Shown piece after piece: positions 54,468 through 62,441 of a stretch of 64,000 bases of DNA; positions within the stretch are counted from its first letter, which is position 1; the number at the start of each line of letters is the position of its first letter. Source of the DNA: Pelagibacteraceae bacterium. GTDB taxonomy: Bacteria > Pseudomonadota > Alphaproteobacteria > Pelagibacterales > Pelagibacteraceae. The notes under the pieces were generated by a model. That model was not told the origin of the DNA and made no database searches. It saw only the letters and a program-made list of their open reading frames with translations. Location of the stretch: positions 1-64,000 of the forward strand of contig JAGYIF010000002.1 of assembly GCA_018402735.1 (NCBI GenBank). Reading direction: 5' to 3'. A program made the translations under genes and the position numbers.

Positions 54468-55145
54468 ATGTCCTGCACCGCCATCCTCGTCGCCGCCGGA
54501 TCCAGCCGCCGCATGGGCTTCGACAAGCTCGCCGCGCCCATCGAAGGCATCCCTGTCCTCGCCCGCGCGCTCGCCGCGTTCATGGAGTGCGCGGAAATCT
54601 CCGAAATCATCCTCGTCACCCCACCGGAGCGGATGGAGCTGCTGGATGAAACGACCTTCACGAAACCCGTTTTCCGCATCGACGGCGGGGCTGAGCGCCA
54701 CCTCTCCGTCGCCGCGGGGCTCGATGCCGTCCCGGCGGGCGCGGAACTCATCGTCATCCACGATGCGGCTCGCCCCTTCGTTTCCCAAACCGACATCCTC
54801 GCCGTCATCGCCGCCGCTGGTGAGTATGGTGCGGCTTCCCTCGCCCGCCGCGTCACCGAGACCCTAAAACGCACCGACGTCTCGGATTTCACCTCCACCG
54901 CCGTCCCCCGCGAGAACCTCTGGTTCATCGAGACCCCCCAGGTCTTCCGCGCAGCCCTGATACGCACCGCCTACAAGCACGTCCTGGAAAACCAGCTCCC
55001 CGTCACCGACGAAACCTCCGCCCTCGAAGCCATCGGCGTGAAAGCCAAGCTGATCCCCTCCACCTCCCCCAACCCGAAGATCACCACCCCAAGTGATCTG
55101 GCGGGTCTTCCCTCTTCCACTCAGGGCGATCAAGCTAGGGAGTGA
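54468..55145 (+). CDS. ispD: 2-C-methyl-D-erythritol 4-phosphate cytidylyltransferase
   Basis: 225 residues. CTP-binding start AILVAAGSSRRMGFDKLAAP, then VIHDAARPFVS and ETLKRTD and NLWFIETPQVFRAALIRTAY, with VTDETSALEAIG. IspD makes CDP-methylerythritol in the non-mevalonate isoprenoid pathway. No ispF is fused or adjacent. A repeat element follows it. Confidence 0.94.
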   Translation: MSCTAILVAAGSSRRMGFDKLAAPIEGIPVLARALAAFMECAEISEIILVTPPERMELLDETTFTKPVFRIDGGAERHLSVAAGLDAVPAGAELIVIHDAARPFVSQTDILAVIAAAGEYGAASLARRVTETLKRTDVSDFTSTAVPRENLWFIETPQVFRAALIRTAYKHVLENQLPVTDETSALEAIGVKAKLIPSTSPNPKITTPSDLAGLPSSTQGDQARE

Positions 55146-55167
55146 AAACCGACTACTTTGAGATTTT

Positions 55168-55257
55168 ACCACGGAGAGCACGGAGAACACAGAGAATCTC
55201 CCGACTGATCTACAGGTTTCGAACCAAGACCTCCGTGTTCTCCGCGTCCTCCGTGGT
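55168..55257. repeat. Inverted-repeat element, CCACGGAGA type
   Basis: ACCACGGAGAGCACGGAGAA and following bases at 55168 are mirrored by CTCCGTGTTCTCCGCGTCCT and CCGTGGT at 55231-55257. Third class of the same architecture (tandem short word forward, then its reverse complement). Lies in the 259-bp gap after ispD. Confidence 0.75.
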
Positions 55258-55404
55258 TGAAATTCTTCCATCCATGAACCCAGACTCGCTCATTTAGCTG
55301 CTCCAAAGGATGGACAGACCTTGATTTCCCCTAGCTTGATCGCCCTGCTCTTCCACTGCTCACTGATCACTTGGCACTGCTCACTCACGAGCTACTCTCC
55401 TGCC

Positions 55405-56628
55405 GTGCCCGCCACCTACACCACCCACGATCTCCCCGGCGGTCCGCGGCTTGCCCATGCGCGCTTGCCGGATTCCGAGTGCGCCGCGTTGTCCATCTAC
55501 ATCCCGGCCGGCTCGCGGGATGAAACGGGCGGCATTCCCGCGGGGCTCGCGCACTTTTCCGAGCACATGTCTTTCAAGGGCACCGCAACGCGCACCGCGA
55601 AAGAACTCACGCTTGCCATCGAGTCCGGCGGCGGGCAGGCGAACGCTGGCACTTCCGAAGATCACACCGTTTACGAAGCGCAGGGCGAGGCCGAACTCAT
55701 GCCCGCCCTCATCGAGACCCTCGCCGACATGGTATGGCACTCCACCTTCCCCGAGTACGAGATCGAGCTGGAGCGAGACGTCATCGGGGAGGAGATCACC
55801 ATGATCCGGGAGAACCCCTCGGACCACATCAACGACCTCCTCGCCGCCGCCCTCTGGCCCGCCCACCCCCTTGGCCAACCCATCTCGGGTTCCCTCGAAT
55901 CGATTGCGGGAATCAACCGCACCTCCCTCCGGGATTTCGCGAGGCTCCATCATTTCCGCAGCGACATCGTCATCGCCACCGCTGGCCCCATGCACGCGGA
56001 GGAAATCCTCGCCAGCCTCCTTCCTTTGTTGCCGAAAAGTTTCACCCCGCCGCCCCTCGCCCTAGCCTACACCCCCGCTCCCGGAAAGTGGATCACCGAC
56101 ACCCGCCCCACCGATCAGCTTCAGCTCGCCATCGCCTGGCACACCCCCGGCCGCCATGCCACGGAGCGCCACGCCCTCCGCCTGCTCTCGCTCATTCTTG
56201 GTGAGTCCTCCTCCTCCCGGCTTTTCACCGAGCTGCGCGAGGAGCGCGGCCTCTGCTACCAGATCGGATCGGAAACCTGCCTCTTCCACGAAACCGGCGC
56301 CCTCCAGATCACCGCTGGCCTCGATCCCGATTCCCGCGCCGAATCTCTCGAAACCATCCTCCGCGAAACCGCCGATCTCGCAGCGAACGGCCCGCGCCCC
56401 GGCGAGTTGGAACGCGCCAAGCGCCTCGCCATCGCCCAGTCGAAGCTCGCCTTCGAATCCACCGCCGCCCACGCCGCCTGGGCCGGCGAAGGCCTGCTGT
56501 TTTACAACCACATCCCCACCGCCCACCAAGCCCGCGATAACCTTCTCAACGTGAACGCCGATCAGATTCAGTCCATCGCCGAGCGGATTTTCTCCCAAGA
56601 ACCCGCGATGGCGGAGATCCGCTCCTGA
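55405..56628 (+). CDS. M16-family zinc peptidase
   Basis: About 408 residues from a GTG at 55405 (the open frame runs back to 55321, and the start is uncertain). N-terminal domain with the inverted zinc motif HFSEH (50-54) and the downstream glutamate in ERDVIGEEI. The typical EHMSFKGTATRTAKEL and LSLILGESSSSRLFTELREE with RGLCYQIGSE mark the two halves of an M16B subunit. Processing-peptidase-like. Active enzyme likely, as the motif is complete; substrate unknown. No partner M16 gene beside it. Confidence 0.88.
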   Translation: MPATYTTHDLPGGPRLAHARLPDSECAALSIYIPAGSRDETGGIPAGLAHFSEHMSFKGTATRTAKELTLAIESGGGQANAGTSEDHTVYEAQGEAELMPALIETLADMVWHSTFPEYEIELERDVIGEEITMIRENPSDHINDLLAAALWPAHPLGQPISGSLESIAGINRTSLRDFARLHHFRSDIVIATAGPMHAEEILASLLPLLPKSFTPPPLALAYTPAPGKWITDTRPTDQLQLAIAWHTPGRHATERHALRLLSLILGESSSSRLFTELREERGLCYQIGSETCLFHETGALQITAGLDPDSRAESLETILRETADLAANGPRPGELERAKRLAIAQSKLAFESTAAHAAWAGEGLLFYNHIPTAHQARDNLLNVNADQIQSIAERIFSQEPAMAEIRS

Positions 56629-56835
56629 CCCGTCAAGCCCCCTTTCCACCGCCATCCCCACCAGTGAGGTTTGCCCTCGTTAGGGGACTTGTCTTGCTTC
56701 GCCTTGTCTTGGAAAGCGGTTTCGTGTTCCGTCGGGCCAATGTATCGGTCGATCCCGGAGGAAACCGCCGAACCATATCCTGGCGGGAAAGGTGCATAAA
56801 AAGGAAGCTGCGCATTCATCCGCGGCCGAAACGGA

Positions 56836-56859
56836 ACGGGCGGGACGTTTTCGCCCCGC
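56836..56859. repeat. GC hairpin in the gap after the M16 gene
   Basis: GGGCGGG (56836-56842) pairs with CCCGCCC (56853-56859). The gap 56629-56985 holds nothing else recognisable; open frames there look like antisense noise. Confidence 0.35.
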
Positions 56860-56985
56860 CCTCCGGTTTGTTGGTTGGAATCCGTTTGGAAAATTTCCCT
56901 CTTGTTTGGAGCGGAATCGGCAGACTCGCTTGGGTTTCTGCCGATGCCGCCCCAGTGGCGGGTGTTTCCTGCGGGTGTTCCGTTG

Positions 56986-57369
56986 TTAGAGCCGCAGTTG
57001 CCAGAGGCCTTCCGTCTCGCGGTCGCGCCATTCGGGGCGGCGTGAGATGGGATCTTGGAGGGTGCGGGATGTTTTGCGACCGCCCGTGCAGACGAACGAT
57101 TCGCAGTCGATGACAACCACGTCGAGACCCATGTAATAGGTATCGTGGAGGGTGGTGACAGCCTCGGCCCCGAAGGCTCCGGCGAGGTGGGCGCGCAGCA
57201 GGTTGGATTCCTTCGCGCCTAGGAAGAGGAACGACGGGGTTTCCCCGTTAGCGCTCTTCGATCGGATCAGGTCAGAAACAGCCCGTGTGTCCCATTTGTC
57301 GCCCATCGTCAGCTCGGTGGGAACCGTGGCGACGTCGGGCAATGGTGTGTTATGTGGTGTGGTATTCAT
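56986..57369 (-). CDS. Hypothetical protein
   Basis: 127 residues from the ATG giving MNTTPHNT (a TTG 21 bp earlier also fits). Soluble; contains KWDTRAVSDLIRSKSANGET, then LFLGAKESNLLRAHLAGAFG and TTLHDTYYMGLDVVVIDCES, a pattern with coding character. No family recognised and no operon partner. Gap 57370-57597 upstream holds nothing seen. Confidence 0.55.
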   Translation of the reverse strand: MNTTPHNTPLPDVATVPTELTMGDKWDTRAVSDLIRSKSANGETPSFLFLGAKESNLLRAHLAGAFGAEAVTTLHDTYYMGLDVVVIDCESFVCTGGRKTSRTLQDPISRRPEWRDRETEGLWQLRL

Positions 57370-57597
57370 GGCAGGGTGTGTGATGTTCAAGTTTTACTTA
57401 GCATCCCATGTGCCACAAGGCATCATGCCTTCCGGCGCATGTATCCTCTGTTACGGAAAGAGCCGCGCGCGCCTTTCACCCGTTTTTTTCTGAAACGAAT
57501 GCAAGGCTCAGGATTTCCTTCCGAAGACATGCCAACTATGCCCGTCCGGGTGATACGGACGAGGATGCTGACGTGACGGAGGTGTCACCCTTCGGCG

Positions 57598-59349
57598 TCA
57601 CTTGACCTCGATGCGCACTTTGCCGGAGACCTCATCCGGCAGCACCCAGCGGTTATCGACGAGCTTTGCCTCCACCTTCTTCCCATCCACGTAAACCACG
57701 CCGGATTCGCCGGAAACGGGCAGATCAATTTTGGCCGACATGCCCGCTGGAAGCTCAAGGGAGAGGGTGAAATCGACCCCGCTTTTCCAATCGATGAGGA
57801 TGGGGCCGCGCGGAGTGGGGACTTTGCCTTTGGCGAAGGAGAGATCCCCCATGCGGGGGCTGATGGCGGCCGTTTTCCAGCCGGGGACGGCGGGCCGCGC
57901 GCCGAGGACGTAGGTGGAAAGCAGGTTCGCGGGAGCCGCGCCCCAGGCGTGGTTCCAGTCCTGGTTCGGCTTGTATTTCTGATCCCAAGCCTCCCAGGTG
58001 ATGGTGGTGCCGCTGTTGACCATGTGCTTCCAGCTGCGGTCGCCGTCGGCGGTCATCAGGGCGAGCGCCTCGCGTTCCGCCCCGTTATCGAACATGGCCT
58101 CCATGAGGTATTGCGCGGCGTAAACCGAGCATCTCATCCCGCTTTTCTTGAGGTGGGCGAGGATGCCCGCACGCTTGTCGGCAGGCACGAGGCCGAAGGC
58201 GAGAGGGAAGAAATTCGAGTGGATGGCGCTGTGATCCGTGCCGATGCCATCGCGGTAGAGGCGGGTCTTCTTGTTGAAAAAGACTTTCTGGAACACCGCG
58301 CCGGTTTTCGCGTGGCGCTCGCGGTAGGCCTTCGCCTCCTCCGTTTTCCCGAGGGCGTCGGCGAGCTCCGCCATGTCCGCGACGGCCTTGAGGTGGAAGG
58401 CGTTCACTACGCTGTTCGTGTTCGTGAACTTGAAGCCGTCGCGCTCGGTGTGCGGCCAGTCCACGATGTCGCCCTTCTTGATCTGCGCGGCGTTGCTGGT
58501 GACCAGGCCATCGGGGCCGACGCGCTCCATCAGGATGCGCTTCTTGAGTTTTTCGTAACGGGGCGCGAGCCAATCCGCGTCGCCGGTGCGCATCCACTCG
58601 GCCTTCGCCATGAAGACGAGGTGCGGCGCCCACTCGGAGGGCCAGGTGCCGTATTTGATCAGGTAATCGAAGGTGTCGCGGGCGAAGAGGATGTCGTCGT
58701 CGGTGGCGTAGTGGCTGAGCTGGTTCAGGTAGGAATCCGCCTCGTAGGGGATGCGCTCGCGGTCGCCATCCACGTAAACGCCGGCGAAGGTGGTGGCCTT
58801 GATGGAGTATTTGCAGAGTTCCCAGATGCGGTTGAGCGTTTCGTCGGAGGACTCGAAATGGGAGGCGGCGTCATCCCAGTCGGCGGCAAAGGCGGATCTA
58901 CGGACGAAGTGCTCGGGTTTCGCATCGCCGGGGAAACCCTCGATCTCGACCCAGCGGAACGGGGTGATCACACCCCATTCCTCCGGGGTGAGGATGGCGG
59001 GGGGATCGAAGCCATGGCCTTGCTGGGTGTTTTTCTTGTCAGCCGGGGGAGCCACGACAAGCGCCTTGCCGCCCTCCCATTTCCCCGCGGCCACGGAATA
59101 GCGCACGGTGCCGGGCGGCTTGCGGTTGATGCGGCCCTTCTCGAAAGCTTCGCCGAAGTGGACTTTGAAATCGCCCTTTGCGCCGGATGGCGGGGTGATC
59201 TCGATGTTTCCGAAAGAGACCTTTCCGAAATCGACGAGGATGATGCCGGATACAGGGGCGGTGACGGTGACGGGCGCTTCCTCAACGAGCTTTACGGGAG
59301 CGGCGGTGGCGAGGCAGGCCAGCGACAGGGCGGCGATGATGGGTTTCAT
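57598..59349 (-). CDS. Alpha-L-rhamnosidase-type glycoside hydrolase (GH78-like)
   Basis: 583 residues, signal peptide (MKPIIAALSLACLATA). N-terminal beta-sandwich, then an (alpha/alpha)6 barrel with VYVDGDRERIPYEADSYLNQ, a variant of the GH78 acid-residue motif. Late TTITWEAWDQKYKPNQDWNH and AWGAAPANLLSTYVLG are typical of the barrel end. A C-terminal beta domain follows (VGVDFTLSLELPAG-like). Removes terminal rhamnose from polysaccharides outside the cytoplasm. 8 bp from the sulfatase gene, same strand, sulfatase first. Confidence 0.87.
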   Translation of the reverse strand: MKPIIAALSLACLATAAPVKLVEEAPVTVTAPVSGIILVDFGKVSFGNIEITPPSGAKGDFKVHFGEAFEKGRINRKPPGTVRYSVAAGKWEGGKALVVAPPADKKNTQQGHGFDPPAILTPEEWGVITPFRWVEIEGFPGDAKPEHFVRRSAFAADWDDAASHFESSDETLNRIWELCKYSIKATTFAGVYVDGDRERIPYEADSYLNQLSHYATDDDILFARDTFDYLIKYGTWPSEWAPHLVFMAKAEWMRTGDADWLAPRYEKLKKRILMERVGPDGLVTSNAAQIKKGDIVDWPHTERDGFKFTNTNSVVNAFHLKAVADMAELADALGKTEEAKAYRERHAKTGAVFQKVFFNKKTRLYRDGIGTDHSAIHSNFFPLAFGLVPADKRAGILAHLKKSGMRCSVYAAQYLMEAMFDNGAEREALALMTADGDRSWKHMVNSGTTITWEAWDQKYKPNQDWNHAWGAAPANLLSTYVLGARPAVPGWKTAAISPRMGDLSFAKGKVPTPRGPILIDWKSGVDFTLSLELPAGMSAKIDLPVSGESGVVYVDGKKVEAKLVDNRWVLPDEVSGKVRIEVK

Positions 59350-59357
59350 GGTGGGCG

Positions 59358-60632
59358 TTATTTCCGGGCGTCGGCGAGCAGCGCCTTCAGTCTGGCTACC
59401 TCTTCGGGATGCTCCTTGGAAACATCGGTTTTCTCAAGCGGATCGGATTTCAGATCGTAGAGCACCGGGGTCGTCGGCGCGCCGGAGAAAGGGCGGTCGG
59501 GCTTGGCGGCGCCGGGAACCATGAGCTTCCACCAGCCGTCGATCACCACATCGGTGATGCGGCTTTTCGCGGGATCGGCGAGGTCGGCGATGTCATGGGT
59601 GTAGGACTCCACGAAAACGGTTTTGCGCGCCTTCATCGCTGCGCGGTCGGTGAGGTTCAGGCCGGGGATGTCTCCGGGGTTCTTCGCGCCGGTGATGTCG
59701 AGGATGGTTCGGGGGAAATCGAGGACGTGCGCGAGAGTTTCATCGTCACGGGCGGGCTCCACCTTGCCGGGCCAGCGGACGAACATGGGCGTGCGGATGC
59801 CAAGTTCGTAGGGGGAAAGCTTCGCGCGGTCGCGTTTGTGGGCGTAGGCGGCGTCCCAGCCATTGTCGGCGAGGTAGAGGATCACGGTGTTTTCCTTGAG
59901 GCCGTTTTTTTCCAGATACGCGTCCATCTCGCCGGTGGTCTCGTCCATCCAATCGACCATCGCGTGGTAAAGCTCCGCCTCCTTGGTGGGCCCCTTGCCA
60001 CGGTATTTCTTGAGCAGCCGCTCGGGCGGGTTGTGCGGGGTGTGCGGCAGGAACGGCGCGTGCCAGATGAAGAAGGGCTTTTTCTCCGCCTTGGCCGTCT
60101 CGATGAAATCATAGATCGGCTTCATGCCTTTCCGCCCGATATCGAGACCCGCGTCGCCGTGGCGGCCCGGGGTGTTCGTCATGCCGTGGGTGAAGCCCAT
60201 CTGCTGGTAGGTTCCGTTCCAGATCTTGCCGGTTTGGAAAGTCAGGTATCCGGCCTCGGTCACGGCCTTGGGCAGCGTGAGGGAATTTCCCAGCAATTGC
60301 TCCCGTAACGCCTCGCGCTGGCCGGGCTTCGAGCGTCCGCCGGAAAGGTCGTTGCCGGTGATCCCGTTCGCGCTTGGCATTTTTCCGGTGAGCAAACAGG
60401 CCAGCGTGGGCGAGCAGACCGGCATCACATAGCCTCGCGTGTAGAGCAGGCTCTCCGCGGCCATGCTGTCGAGGTGCGGGGTCTTCACGATTTCGTGGCC
60501 CATGAAGCCGTAGTCGTTGAAACCGTGGTCGTCGGAAATGATGAGGATCACGTTCGGCTTGGCGGTCTCGGCGGAAAAGGACGGAACGCACGCCGCTATG
60601 AGGAGAGCGAAGGCGGTGAGGAGTTTTTTCAT
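59358..60632 (-). CDS. Secreted arylsulfatase-family protein with an altered active-site motif
   Basis: 424 residues, start at the ATG giving MKKLLTAFALL, a signal peptide. Sulfatase fold: NVILIISDDHGFNDYGFMG with the metal Asp pair, PFFIWHAPFLPHTPHNPPER, and VILYLADNGWDAAYAHKRD with the second metal site. The formylglycine motif C-x-P-S/T-R appears as C73-S-P-T-L77, Leu in place of Arg. Cleaves sulfate esters from glycans if active. In an operon with the rhamnosidase. Confidence 0.87.
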   Translation of the reverse strand: MKKLLTAFALLIAACVPSFSAETAKPNVILIISDDHGFNDYGFMGHEIVKTPHLDSMAAESLLYTRGYVMPVCSPTLACLLTGKMPSANGITGNDLSGGRSKPGQREALREQLLGNSLTLPKAVTEAGYLTFQTGKIWNGTYQQMGFTHGMTNTPGRHGDAGLDIGRKGMKPIYDFIETAKAEKKPFFIWHAPFLPHTPHNPPERLLKKYRGKGPTKEAELYHAMVDWMDETTGEMDAYLEKNGLKENTVILYLADNGWDAAYAHKRDRAKLSPYELGIRTPMFVRWPGKVEPARDDETLAHVLDFPRTILDITGAKNPGDIPGLNLTDRAAMKARKTVFVESYTHDIADLADPAKSRITDVVIDGWWKLMVPGAAKPDRPFSGAPTTPVLYDLKSDPLEKTDVSKEHPEEVARLKALLADARK

Positions 60633-60725
60633 GGGGGTGAAACTCCCCGACCCGCCCGGCGTTGTCGAACGAAAACCGCCCATCCGCCTTGCAGCGCTGC
60701 CACCTGCCGCCCATGGTTCGCGGTC

Positions 60726-61463
60726 ATGATACGATCCCTCTTCGCCGCCGCCTTCGGTTTCCTCGCAACCGCCACCGCCGAACTGGCGGACAAATCGGAA
60801 CTCTACACGGGAAAGGAATACACAAACGCCTTCGCGCTGCCCAAGGACGATCCCGCGCTCCCCAACGTCCTGCTCATCGGCGATTCCATCTCCATCGGTT
60901 ACACGGTGGACGTGCGGAAACTCCTCAAAGGCAAGGCCGATGTGTTCCGCATCCCCGGCAACGGCCAAGCCTCCGACCACGGCCTCCAGAACCTCGACAA
61001 ATGGCTCGGCGACCGGAAATGGGACGTGATCCATTTCAACTGGGGCCTGTGGGACATCTGCTACCGCCACCCGGACTCGAAGCAGCAAGGCCACCGCGAC
61101 AAGATCAACGGCAAGCTCAGCGTGACCCCGGACCAATACCGCGAAAACCTCGGGAAGATCGTCGCCCGGCTCAAGCAAACCGGCGCGGAACTGATCTGGT
61201 GCGCCACCACCCCGGTGCCTACAGGCGAACCCGGCCGCCACCCCGGCGACGAGATCGCCTACAACCGGATCGCGGCGGAGATCATGGCGAAACACGGCGC
61301 GACGACCAACGACCTGCACGCCCATGCACTGGAGAAGCTTCCCGGCATCGCGGTGAAAAAGGGCGACGTCCATTTCAACGCAGAGGGCAACGCCCACCTC
61401 GCGGAAAAGGTAGCGGAAAGCGTTTCCGCCCAGCTCAAGCCGGTTGACAAAGTATTCCCGTAA
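60726..61463 (+). CDS. Secreted SGNH/GDSL hydrolase
   Basis: 245 residues, start at the ATG giving MIRSLFAAAFGFLATATA, a signal peptide. Block I LLIGDSISIGY (GDS at 52-54), glycine region RIPGNGQASDH, a WG block in IHFNWGLWDI, block V GDVHFNAEGNAHLA (Asp and His at about 214-216). All four catalytic parts visible. Likely a deacetylase or carbohydrate esterase working with the divergently transcribed sulfatase and rhamnosidase. Confidence 0.88.
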   Translation: MIRSLFAAAFGFLATATAELADKSELYTGKEYTNAFALPKDDPALPNVLLIGDSISIGYTVDVRKLLKGKADVFRIPGNGQASDHGLQNLDKWLGDRKWDVIHFNWGLWDICYRHPDSKQQGHRDKINGKLSVTPDQYRENLGKIVARLKQTGAELIWCATTPVPTGEPGRHPGDEIAYNRIAAEIMAKHGATTNDLHAHALEKLPGIAVKKGDVHFNAEGNAHLAEKVAESVSAQLKPVDKVFP

Positions 61464-61479
61464 CCGTGAACTCCGCGCC

Positions 61480-61881
61480 ATGACCGCCACCGAACTCGCC
61501 GAAGCCTACCTCGCCGCTTTCAACCAAGGCGACACCGCCGCCATGCTCGACCTCGTTTCCGAGGACATCGCCCACCACGTGAACGAAGGCGGCGTCCGCA
61601 CCGGCAAGGAGGCCTTCGCGGAGTTCAACGCCCACATGACCCGCTGCTACAAGGAAAGGCTGGAGGACATCGTCGTCTTCGGAACGGCGGACGCCACCCG
61701 CGCCGCCGCCGAGTTCACCGTCTGCGGAGAATACCTCGCCACCGACGCCGGACTGCCCGAGGCGAGCGGCCAAACCTACAAGCTCCCCGCCGGAACCTTC
61801 TTCACCATCACCGGCGGAAAAATCAGCCGGATCACGACTTACTACAACCTTAGTAACTGGATCGCGCAGGTGTCGGCGTGA
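61480..61881 (+). CDS. NTF2-like (SnoaL) protein
   Basis: 133 residues, ATG at 61480. LAEAYLAAFNQGDTAAMLDL then VSEDIAHHVNEGGVRTGKEA is the SnoaL/ketosteroid-isomerase-like start; KISRITTYYNLSNW is the typical last strand. Cytoplasmic. Could be an isomerase or hydratase or a ligand-binding protein; not decidable. 16 bp after the SGNH gene. Confidence 0.82.
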   Translation: MTATELAEAYLAAFNQGDTAAMLDLVSEDIAHHVNEGGVRTGKEAFAEFNAHMTRCYKERLEDIVVFGTADATRAAAEFTVCGEYLATDAGLPEASGQTYKLPAGTFFTITGGKISRITTYYNLSNWIAQVSA

Positions 61882-61882
61882 G

Positions 61883-62039
61883 ACCTTGGACTGCTACAGC
61901 CTGCTGTAGCTTTGCGTGTGACAGCCCTGCGGTCCACGGCGGAGCACTAGGATATGGCAAGCCACACCGTGCCAATGCCGTCCGGCTCGCAGCAGGGCTG
62001 CATAGCCGAAAGCGGCAGCAGGCTGCCGCAGTCCAAGGT
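61883..62039. repeat. Long inverted-repeat element (ACCTTGGACTGC ends)
   Basis: Left arm ACCTTGGACTGCTACAGCCT then GCTGTAGCTTTGCG (to 61916). Right arm at 62007-62039, ending GCAGTCCAAGGT, is its approximate reverse complement. 157 bp, centre GC-rich. Looks like a non-autonomous mobile palindrome. Confidence 0.75.
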
Positions 62040-62044
62040 CTGAA

Positions 62045-62330
62045 ACTCAAAGGCCCGATGATGGCCTCGGAGGTTCGGGTGGTTTCCCTGGCTGAGGAGA
62101 TCGTTCTGCGGGGTGCCTTTCGCGAGTTTCGCGACCCATGCGGCGGAAACATCGGCGAGGATCACCTTTTCGGAAACAGCGAGCTTGCGGATCCGGGCGA
62201 TGAGGGAGGACATCGCGGGCGAAACGCCCGGCTCGTTCTTGACGAGGACGGAGAGGGTGTGGCCGTGGGAGATGGGAGCGGAGTTTGGCTTCCACCAGCA
62301 TTCCGGCAGTGCCTTTTACGTTGATGCCGT
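62045..62330 (-). pseudogene. Decayed SGNH-hydrolase-like remnant
   Basis: On the minus strand, VILADVSAAWVAKLAKGTPQ then NDLLSQGNHPNLRGHH is the last part of an SGNH hydrolase, with the block V residues in NHPNLRGH. Upstream a few dozen more codons are readable, but only by switching frames (a GINVKGTAGMLVEAKL piece in one, HGHTLSVLVKNEPG in another). Its 3' end merges into the inverted repeat. No complete gene remains. Confidence 0.5.
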
Positions 62331-62441
62331 AGATAAAAAAATCTCCTCACCAAGAATCCGAAATTCGGTTATGATTCCGGCGAAGTTCGTGTGATCAATC
62401 CGCTCTTCTGAAACGTATCGTAAATCACATTCCCTTCTCTC

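Noticed and set aside
57949..59460. 503-codon frame antisense to the rhamnosidase
   Set aside because: Antisense open frame typical of high-GC genes; the rhamnosidase on the other strand has clear domains and a signal peptide.
62150..62330. Possible acetolactate synthase small subunit start (HGHTLSVLVKNEPGV on the minus strand)
   Set aside because: Only about 15 residues fit, the frame continues straight into an SGNH-like end, and no ilv genes are near; chance similarity is more likely.
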